From Bromus sterilis (Eukaryota; Streptophyta; Magnoliopsida; Poales; Poaceae), in assembly GCA_950022295.1 (NCBI GenBank), contig OX465597.1:62359016-62423015 (forward strand): a DNA stretch of 64,000 nucleotides. The letters are read 5' to 3'. The first letter of the stretch is position 1, and each line of letters starts with the position of its first letter. Positions 59,101-64,000 of the stretch are shown here, one piece after another. The position numbers and the translations under genes were made by a program. The notes below the pieces were generated by a model. That model ran no database searches, was not told the origin of the DNA, and worked only from the letters and a program-made list of their open reading frames with translations.

Positions 59101-62100
59101 GAGGGCGTGTTGTAGTGTATATGTGGATTGCCTAGCCCTTTTCATCAGTTCAGACTTTTGGTTGCGTTGGCTAGTGCATGAAGCTTGACATAGTAATGTC
59201 TTGAGTTCAAGTCCTCTCTTTCGCAGTTTATCCAAAAATTCTTGTTGCCCCTTCTATGTCCATGTATAGGCTTCTTGAGCCATGCCTCTAGTCTATTCAC
59301 GTGTTGACCTCCCACAGCACTCATGAGAGGGGGTGTTGAAGTGTGTATGAGGATTGCCTAGCCCTTTTCATTAGTTCAGACTTTTGGTTGCATTGGCTAG
59401 TGCATGAAGCTTGACATAGTATTAGAGTCTAAGGTCTTGAGTTCAAGTCCTGACTTTCGTAGTTTATCCAAAAATTCCTGTTGCCACCTCTGTGCGTCCA
59501 CGTATAGGCTTCTTGAGCAATACCTCTGAGTCTCTTCATGTGCTGACTTCGTGCGTCACATGTGAGAGGGGGTGTTGAAGTGTATATGTGGATTGCCGTG
59601 CCACGTTGGCTAGTGCATGAAGCTTGAATGGTATTAGAGCCTAAGGTCTTGAGTTCAGGTCCTGGCTTTTGCAGTTTATCCAAAAATTGTTCTTTCCCCA
59701 TCTGTGTCCACGTATAGGCCTTTGAGTCATACCACCGAGTCCCTTTCGTCTTTTCCCCAGCAATGTTTCTTATGCCTTCTCTTTGTGCTGGAGATGACCT
59801 TCCTCTTTCAATCCGGGCTGGAAGTTCATGCCCAGTTCAGGGGCTTCTTCGATCTGCTGTTAGCAGTGGCTGCCTGAGTCTGTCTATCCTTCTCTTCTTC
59901 GGTGGATGTGTTGACATTAGAAGGTCCAGGACTACACGTCCCTTCATTTTGAGCGTCTCGGGTGTTTCCATCTTGTAGCCCTTTTGATCGCTAGAACATG
60001 GTGTTCAGCAAATTCCTTGGCAACAATGTATCCCTTTGCCCTCCTGGCTTGGAGACATTCTGTCTTCCATCATCCTCGTTTTGCCGGTGGTGACCAAGAC
60101 CGAAGCACATTATCTTTGTTTTACCGTCGATGGCCAAGATATTCTTGCTGATTAATTCCTTGCCTCGGCGATGGCCCCGGGTTGCTTTTGCACGTGGTCA
60201 GTGGCTGCCAGCGGCAAGGTCCCTAGGCGCTTGGTGGTTGGCGACGAGGAGCCTAGGCAGATGCATGGAATATACGGAGTGTCGTGACGGCAATTCGAGA
60301 TATGTTTCTCGACATGGTGTTCGTATAGTTGTATATACATGTTGATGTGGGGCATGCTTGTACCTTCCTTTTTTTCATGTTGCTTGCTTTGTTATTTTCG
60401 ATGTAACTCTGGAGCCTTTGTGCTCAATATAATCACTAGGGATGGTTCCAAAAGAAAATAAATGTTTAATGTATTTTTGTCAGGATAATAACTATTCAGT
60501 GATGACTACGAAGCCACATAGTTAAATGGGGGACGAGATATTGAACCGATATAAAAGCTATCATCTAATTGCATTCTTCAGTATGATTTCTCTGCTATGT
60601 TAATATTAGTACTTTAATTATTTGGCACGCAAGCTAACATCAACTGTTTTCTACTCCCTCCGTCCCATAATGTAAGATCGTTTTGCAAGCTAGTATTGGA
60701 TTTTAAATCCTAAGTTGTAAGTAGGGTCTCTTTGATTTGAAGGATTTACAAAGGATTGTGGGTGGATTTCCAAACATCATTCCAATCATGTACTCCGATC
60801 CATAATAAGTGTCGCTAATTTTGTACTAAGCTAGTACTCCCTCCGTCCCGGTTTATTGGGCCCTTAAGCACTCTAAGCACGTCCCTTATTATTAGGCCCC
60901 ATAATTAAATCTGTATTTAAGCCGCATTGGAAATGTAGTTTTTCTCTTGAACCTCTCTCCTATTCCTGTATTCAATGAGTAATTAAGAGGAAAGAGATAA
61001 GTAGCACATAAATCATCTTAGCATTCAGCCAATGCATGCGTAACATGCATGCCTAGCAGCATTTAATTAGGGAAGTAAATTTGTTTTTGGGCTTTAATTT
61101 GATGCAAACAACGAGATTCTAATGGAAATTCATTCTTCTTCCTTGGTTCCAGAGTTTTGGTCTTTGGGCCCAATAAACCTGGACGGAGGGAGTACATACT
61201 TTGTACTAGATGAGCGACACTTATTATGGATCGGAGGGAGTAGTATTCATGATGGCATGGCGTCACCCCGATCCTGTATTTTGGTTCAAAGGTTTTTTTC
61301 ATAGGATTCCATTCATTAGTTTTTTTCTTCCTTTGATGCTTGTTTGGCTTGTAGGATTATAAAATATAGTTTTTTTTTCTTCCCTATGGTCTGACATGAA
61401 AGTTCTTTTTTTCTGCCTGCGGCAACACCAAAGAATTTTGATGACACATTCCTGTGCTTTCAGCTAATGCATGACATCTGAATCCTACACTTTTCCTATC
61501 TCCACATTTTTAGAATTCTGCAAACAAAAGGTGCAAATTTAGGATTCGCTGGATTTTTTTTTTGCAAACTGTCCATTATCATTTTATCCCTACTAGCACC
61601 ATTTCTTTATGTAGAGGGATTTAATTAACTCGATGTACTTTCATCCGATTTACACCGAATATGTTTTACGAGCCTATTCCAAATTAGTTGTCCTGGAACA
61701 AGGCATTCCAAGTTCATACAGAGCAGGGATCATGGACACATAAATCATTGTTTTAGAACACTACTAATATGGCTTTTTGGAGTCGAAGAAAGACGCATCA
61801 TTGTTGGAAATGCCCTCACCAGCAAAATAATTACCTGCCTTTTCAATATTTTGCAGGCCAACGTGTTTTCAAAGAAATTTACTTTGTTCATTCTAATCAA
61901 TAAATATGTTCTTGAAATATTGGATGGATGTTCTTATGATTTTCTCTTGTTTTTTTAGATGTCTTCAGAGGAATCTTAAGAAACAGACAAACCGAACATG
62001 TTGCCATGCCAAAGATCCATGTATATGGATTCTCCAAAGCTGAGGATCCTGAATATGACTTTCATGAGGTAAACGCAATGTTTGGCCCAAACAGTCTTCT

Positions 62101-62314
62101 GTTCTACTAGAATCAGTTATTTCTTCATCCGCGCTAACCAAATTGACACGTACAACCCAAATTGCAGAGGATAAATCTAGCATTATGTGACGATGTGACC
62201 GGTGTCGAAATGCATAGAGTACGGCTTGTTGCCCCTGGGAAATGGATGCTCTGTGCATCCTTTACCCTTCCAGAATCTGTCGCATATGCAAAGGCAAATT
62301 ACATTACCTGTTAA
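35152..62314 (+). CDS. TRM5: tRNA (guanine-37-N1)-methyltransferase, nine exons
   Basis: Exons: 35152-35895, 36109-36207, 37995-38114, 38200-38366, 40076-40149, 40449-40591, 41385-41496, 61959-62068, 62168-62314. Every intron is GT-AG and the 1716 bp join without a stop to 571 residues. Residues 1-45 are Arg-rich and lack acids, suggesting an organelle transit peptide. Residues 280-376 are the D1/D2 region (LLPEGIIIPAGFETVGHIAH, HLPYKTLIAQ). The methyltransferase fold carries VYWNSRLSTER (377-387), the SAM-binding DVFSGVGPIAIS (403-414), YANDLNP, NMDARRF and the catalytic-site NLP at 477-479. The enzyme uses SAM to methylate N1 of G37 next to the anticodon, preventing frameshifts. Low-complexity acidic/basic inserts in exon 1 are unusual. 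Coding looks intact; intron 7 is 20.5 kb of nested transposons. Confidence 0.92.
36274..36366. mobile_element. Stowaway MITE in TRM5 intron 2
   Basis: 93 bp, CTCCCTCCATTCC...GGAACGGAGGGAA with TA on both sides. The arms pair over about 25 bp (CATTCCAAAATAACTGTC and its complement). Confidence 0.85.
36622..36690 (-). mobile_element. 17-bp RTE-type LINE tail flanked by a 26-bp target duplication
   Basis: The 26-bp sequence starting CAGTTTTCTAGGATC occurs at 36622-36647 and 36665-36690 with one mismatch. Between them lies ACAACAACAAAGCCTAT, the complement of the RTE 3' end (GGCTTTGTTGTTGT). The simplest reading is an extremely 5'-truncated insertion in the minus orientation. Confidence 0.65.
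36700..37200. other. GC-rich segment in TRM5 intron 2
   Basis: Within AT-rich intron sequence, about 36760-37190 is GC-rich and holds a 138-codon + strand frame (36768-37184), Ser/Arg/Cys-rich and with no recognised domain, plus overlapping minus-strand frames. No splice or homology support for a gene. Possibly a captured or inserted fragment. Confidence 0.35.
38326..38733 (+). repeat. Tandem duplication of the exon 4 end and its donor site in TRM5
   Basis: 38326-38520 (the last 41 bp of exon 4, its GTATGT donor and intron DNA) is repeated at 38527-38733 with about 10% divergence. The second copy keeps CAAGTTGATCTTGCAACAGT and a GTATGT donor but has no acceptor-bounded exon before it. The real exon joins exon 5 in frame from the first donor (38366/38367). 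Confidence 0.85.
38778..38866 (+). mobile_element. 89-bp 5'-truncated RTE LINE tail in TRM5 intron 4
   Basis: The sequence matches the last 75 bp of the big RTE LINE (compare 57418-57494: GGGTTTCAGCTCTAGCCTAC, then CCCAACTTGTTTGGGACTGA) and ends in TTG repeats. It is flanked by AGTTGTCCAAC (38767-38777) and AGTTGTTCAAC (38867-38877), a target duplication with one mismatch. Confidence 0.8.
39069..39161. mobile_element. Stowaway MITE in TRM5 intron 4
   Basis: 93 bp, ATCCCTCCGTCTGAAATTAC to the complementary end CGGAGGGAG, flanked by TA. The inner arms contain TAGTTTTAGTTTAAG and AACTAAAAC inverted segments. Confidence 0.85.
40745..40825. mobile_element. Stowaway MITE in TRM5 intron 6
   Basis: 81 bp, CTCCCTCCGTAAACTAATAT to ATTTGTTTACAGAGGGAG, TA on each side. 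Confidence 0.85.
41756..42871. other. GC-rich unclassified insertion in TRM5 intron 7, left part
   Basis: From GGGCGCGTTGGTAGCCTGCA near 41756 base composition jumps to GC-rich. A CT-rich stretch (about 42020-42070) precedes overlapping ORFs on both strands (42173-42574, 42295-42759 and others), rich in Ala, Pro, Arg and Ser, with no recognised domain. The GTTTGGTAGCCTGC motif recurs at 41813 and again at 57868 beyond the LINE, so the same unit probably resumes at 57508-58000. It may be a DNA transposon with weak terminal repeats (AGCAAGGGC and its complement) and captured sequence. Not identified. Confidence 0.4.
42885..43104 (+). pseudogene. LINE endonuclease fragment before the Copia insertion
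   Basis: The frame reads NVISAYAPQVG and IGGDLNGHV, both motifs of the apurinic-type endonuclease fold (Asp and Asn of GDLN are active-site residues). The first half of the domain is missing and a short TGGTCGTTGGGGACCT segment is repeated at the start. The reading continues at 54988 after the Copia. Confidence 0.8.
43105..44415 (-). repeat. 3' LTR of Copia copy B
   Basis: 1311 bp. On the minus strand TGATAGGGCATG ... GATCCTTTCA. A minus-strand TATA box (TATAAAAG) is at 43828-43835, close to eight CGGTACTACCG units at about 43890-44092. A run of ten or more G lies at about 43130-43140. Confidence 0.92.
44929..46405 (-). pseudogene. ORF3 of Copia copy B, one stop from intact
   Basis: Frames 45769-46299 and 44929-45741 are the same reading frame, interrupted by TAG at 45769-45771 where copy A has CAG. 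Coding homology extends upstream to the GDGSRRNPKRK segment at about 46400, after a CAG that follows a pyrimidine stretch and looks like a splice acceptor; in copy A the matching AG is CG. Motifs are as in copy A: LPEYRAYR, CEQFGILDIISFNKRF, ITWAATF, an acidic Asp/Glu tail. The about 80% similarity to copy A over the full length suggests selection on the protein in active relatives. Function unknown. Confidence 0.75.
46500..47100 (-). repeat. CGGTAGTACCG units upstream of ORF3
   Basis: Clusters at about 46509-46660 and 47040-47092 carry the same CGGTA-N-TACCG palindrome as the LTRs, here mostly in the complementary form. Copy A has matching units at about 27917-27970 and 28285-28340. No gene is supported between ORF3 and pol. 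Confidence 0.8.
47568..50917 (-). pseudogene. Pol polyprotein of Copia copy B with one frameshift
   Basis: From 50917 (GTG right after a TAG) the frame carries protease (LDSGATSHM), the zinc-type pre-integrase LWHRRLAHV, integrase (MDLFGP, IRSDNGTEF, PQQNGVAERKNR: D-D-E all present), an acidic linker, and RT (KWIFKNKQD, MDVKSAFLNG, LYVDDII). The frame then shifts at 48297-48300, where four G stand in place of five in copy A. RNase H follows in the frame 47568-48296 (DSDWAGD, TTEAEYIAA, IFTKPLDEA). One restored base would give about 1110 codons; otherwise all catalytic residues are there. It makes the enzymes for cDNA synthesis and integration. Confidence 0.9.
50928..53558 (-). pseudogene. Gag of Copia copy B with one in-frame stop
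   Basis: ATG at 53558, 876 codons to TGA at 50928-50930, cut once by TGA at 52950-52952 in the same frame. The N-terminal half is gag of the plant Copia type (PVWTHRMKRHL, then AKEMWDILE). The CCHC zinc knuckle CFNCGNVSHFVADC lies at 52287-52328. A long coiled coil (about 51530-51850) and a Lys-rich patch (KKKNKKRKNKKKKGK) follow. A long gag with a C-terminal coiled coil is usual for SIRE/Maximus. Gag ends 10 nt before pol, which is in another frame and preceded by its own TAG. Confidence 0.88.
53596..53608 (-). promoter_or_regulatory. Primer-binding site of Copia copy B
   Basis: TTGGTATCAGAGC on the minus strand, one base after the 5' LTR, complementary to the 3' end of initiator tRNA-Met. 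Confidence 0.9.
53609..54982 (-). repeat. 5' LTR of Copia copy B
   Basis: 1374 bp, same ends as the 3' LTR; about 60 bp longer because of extra CGGTACTACCG-bearing sequence at about 54460-54560. Minus-strand TATA box at 54332-54339. Confidence 0.92.
54988..57420 (+). pseudogene. LINE endonuclease end and reverse transcriptase
   Basis: 54988-55170 continues the endonuclease and is cut by stops. RT starts near 55640 and carries MKGGKAMGPDCIPIEVW, the NYRGIKLMSHTMK block, QFGFMPGRSTMEAI and, in a second frame (56335-57420), VFIDLEKAYDKI, GLHHGSALSPYLF and the catalytic FADD. The C-terminal RMLRWACGHTRKDRIRN and RLRWFGHIQRRP motifs are typical of plant RTE LINEs. A 23-bp tandem duplication (56313-56335 and 56336-56358) causes the frame change. 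It nicked target DNA and copied LINE RNA. Confidence 0.88.
57508..58482. other. Intron 7 sequence after the LINE
   Basis: 57508-57760 is a set of short degenerate repeats around GCATAACACTGATCATGGCA and CATAGCAATGCC. 57840-58020 includes a G-run and the GTTTGGTAGCCTGC motif shared with 41813. No gene seen. 58030-58480 is ordinary intron-like DNA. Confidence 0.4.
58483..58576. mobile_element. Stowaway MITE in intron 7
   Basis: 94 bp with near-perfect ends, CTCCCTCCGATCCATAATAA and its complement, pairing for about 28 bp; TA at 58481-58482 and 58577-58578. The high arm identity suggests a recent insertion. Confidence 0.9.
58873..59740 (+). mobile_element. Tandem miniature LTR array (SMART/TRIM-like) in intron 7
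   Basis: LTR-like units at 58873-58955, 59108-59190 and 59334-59416 are each exactly 83 bp (TGTTRWAGTGTRTATG ... AAGCTTGACA). A shortened fourth is at 59573-59628. The first is followed directly by TGGTATTAGAGCC, close to the tRNA-Met primer site TGGTATCAGAGCC. Units three and four are preceded by GAGAGGGGG, a polypurine tract. Internal parts are about 140-155 bp. The period is 226-239 bp. The final LTR is missing, with the array fading near 59740. Size and layout fit the SMART family of very small grass LTR elements. No coding. Confidence 0.75.
59741..60653. other. Intron 7 sequence, unidentified
   Basis: GC-moderate, with short ORFs (59763-59978, 60130-60345) without domains. It ends with AATAATCACTAGGG-like and A-rich sequence near 60470, which could be a retroposon tail, but no target duplication was found. 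Confidence 0.35.
60654..60690. mobile_element. Half of a Stowaway-like MITE
   Basis: CTCCCTCCGTCCCATAATGT after TA, the usual left end; the matching right end is absent within 300 bp. Confidence 0.55.
60794..61240. mobile_element. Stowaway MITE carrying another MITE
   Basis: The outer copy has CTCCGATCCATAATAAGTGT at 60794 and its complement ending GGATCGGAGGGAG at 61240, TA at 60792-60793 and 61241-61242. It is related to the MITE at 58483. It is split by the inner MITE at 60838-61192. Confidence 0.85.
60838..61192. mobile_element. Inner Stowaway-type MITE, 355 bp
   Basis: Starts CTCCCTCCGTCCCGGTTTAT and ends with the complement (AATAAACCTGGACGGAGGGAG); TA on both sides. It has GGGCCC near each end. 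No coding capacity. Confidence 0.85.
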
Positions 62315-62637
62315 ATATTTGTTCATAAATTCATGTGATCGTATTAATATGCATGTCCTGCTTCGGTCCGCCAGGAACCCACGATGGGCCTGAATCAGGG
62401 AGCCGCAATTTTGTCGCAATGTCATGTTTTCTGACATCTCATTTTATAAACATCTATCTAGAAACGGAAAGGAAAAATACGGACTTGCCTGCGCGCAGGA
62501 TCCCTTTTATTGTTTCTTTAGGATACACCCTGCAAGGCATAACGGCTGAAGAACATTTGAAATTAACTCTTTCGGCCCCTCACACCTTAGGAATCGCTCC
62601 CTTTCATTTCCTAGCTGCAGCTCGTGCCAAATAGTTC

Positions 62638-63170
62638 TTTTTTCAAGAACAAGCAACGCATCATTTTCGTTAAGAGAAATAGAGAAGTGTTACATGAAAT
62701 GACCTCACCGCCCAACAACAAGACACGGAGGGGTTCTACTCGTCAGAAAGCCTGCCCTAATCTTCTTAGTATTCCTCCACATCAGCAGTTCATATTTACC
62801 TAAGGAAATTACCATTGGTAGCCGACGCCTTATTGTTGAATACTCTCGCATTTCTCAAGCCACAATCTAGATTTCAACAATTTCCTTTCTCTTGCATCGG
62901 GGTATTCTATCCTCCATCGAACACCACCAGTCCCTTACATAATCATGTGGTTAGGGATTAATCTTTGCAGGTTGAATCCACGCAGAAGTTTGAACCAGAA
63001 AGCTCTCGCAAAAGGGTATGGAATCATAATGTGGGTCTTCCAACGCTTGATCATATAAGACACAACGGTTTAGTCGTTTAGATGCCTCTGTAGTCGCCAA
63101 GAACATTTGGTAGCATTCTCTGAGATGATCAATGAGAGACTTGACCATGTCGTCAATGGACCTGGTTTTT
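62638..63170 (-). pseudogene. 3' end of an L1-type LINE, antisense to TRM5
   Basis: Read on the minus strand in shifting frames it shows RCVLYDQALEDPHYDSIPFA, like the zinc-binding end of plant L1 RT, then a NARVFNNKAS motif close to the usual ERNARVFNNK. A leader AACGAAAATGATGCGTTGCT and A-run follow (62641-62646 read as T on +). It lacks everything upstream and has stops. It starts about 320 bp after the TRM5 stop, so it may overlap or lie just after the TRM5 3' UTR. Confidence 0.6.
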
Positions 63171-64000
63171 GCAACCACAACCATCTGATCTGAGGAAATC
63201 TATCCATGTCGTCAATGTACTCCCCGGGTTTGCAAATTTGCTCCGAAGCCACAGGGCAATGTCCCCCTTTTGTCACCTTAGGGCCACGCTGGAAACTTCT
63301 TCTGTAGAGCTTGTTTATGGCCTTATAAAGCCATTGAGAGAGATCCACAGAGAGCATGTGATATATCGTTATTATTCTTTTGTTTATTTTATTTCCTTTC
63401 TTAAAATTTATGAATTTATTTATTTTGTGAATATTTATAAATTCATGCACTTGTTTAAATTCCCAACTTTTTAAATTCATGATTTTTATAAAAATATGTT
63501 TTTTAAAATTCTTTATTTTTGATAAGTCATTAAATTATAATAGTTTGTGATTTTTATAATTCTTGTGCATATTTTATAAAATTCATGAGAATTTTAAAAA
63601 AATAAGATTTTTTTTAAATTCAAATTTTTTAACATTGTTGAAACTCATGTATTTTTCTAATGTAAGAAAAATGCATGAATATTATATTTTCACCATTATT
63701 AAAAAAACACCAGCTTTTGTTTTTCTAAACAACAATGCAGGAAAAGCGGAGCGAAAATAAACAGGGTGTGAACGGAGAGCAACTAATTGTGGAGTATTCG
63801 TTCGCAGCCTCTCGCAACGAACGATTTGCTAACCTCACAGTGCGCTACGTGTTGCGTCCATAGCGTTTTCTCGGGATTTTGTTTATTTTAATTTTGTGTA
63901 CATATTTTTGGTGTTTAAAATAGGTTTTTCGTAGTTTTTTCGTCTTTCTGCTTTTCGCATGCTTTTTCTATACATTTTTCTGAAATAAAAAAGGCACGGC
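63171..64000. other. AT-rich downstream DNA, nothing recognised
   Basis: 63390-63720 is very AT-rich with repeated AAATTCATG-like motifs on both strands. The last 250 bp are mixed. Short ORFs have no domain. Confidence 0.4.

Noticed and set aside
63070..63480. 136-codon minus-strand ORF at the right end
   Set aside because: Partly AT-rich low-complexity and partly out of frame with the L1 remnant.

Overview
The window is a piece of nuclear DNA from a grass, most likely the wheat/barley tribe (Triticeae). The evidence is the set of nested LTR retrotransposons (Angela/BARE-like and SIRE/Maximus-like Copia, Tat- and Athila-lineage Gypsy), Cassandra TRIMs carrying 5S rRNA promoter sequence, RTE-type LINEs, and Stowaway MITEs ending in CTCCCTCC flanked by TA. 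There are no bacterial operons, CRISPR arrays or organellar genes. The one recognisable host gene is a tRNA (guanine-37-N1)-methyltransferase (TRM5 type) on the + strand, split into nine exons over 27 kb (35152-62314). All nine exons join in frame to a 571-residue protein.

Layout. 1-3645: a truncated unclassified repeat holding a solo Angela-like LTR with a perfect 5-bp target duplication. 3646-23508: two Athila-lineage gag-protease elements placed tail to tail as a giant inverted repeat. Its left LTR was split by an 8.8-kb Tat-lineage Gypsy element (3748-12566) that carries an antisense B3-like gene with its own TATA box. 23509-29922: pieces of a SIRE/Maximus-like Copia in two orientations, with an intact extra ORF. 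About 29923-33690: the 3' end of an Angela-like Copia, whose LTR contains a four-LTR tandem Cassandra array. 33690-35151: gene-proximal DNA with a MITE and a candidate promoter. 35152-62314: TRM5.

Intron 7 of TRM5 is 20.5 kb. It holds an RTE LINE (42885-57494) that itself contains a young, nearly intact 11.9-kb SIRE/Maximus-like Copia (43105-54982). It also holds a tandem miniature-LTR (SMART/TRIM-like) array and nested Stowaway MITEs. Downstream lie an antisense L1 LINE tail and AT-rich DNA.

Relative ages come from nesting and by-eye LTR comparison. The intronic Copia is youngest (about 1.5% LTR divergence). The Tat element is older (about 18 substitutions in 439 bp, near 4%). The palindrome arms differ by roughly 5%. 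Directly repeated Copia LTRs lie on both sides of TRM5 exons 1-7, so the locus looks open to deletion by ectopic recombination.
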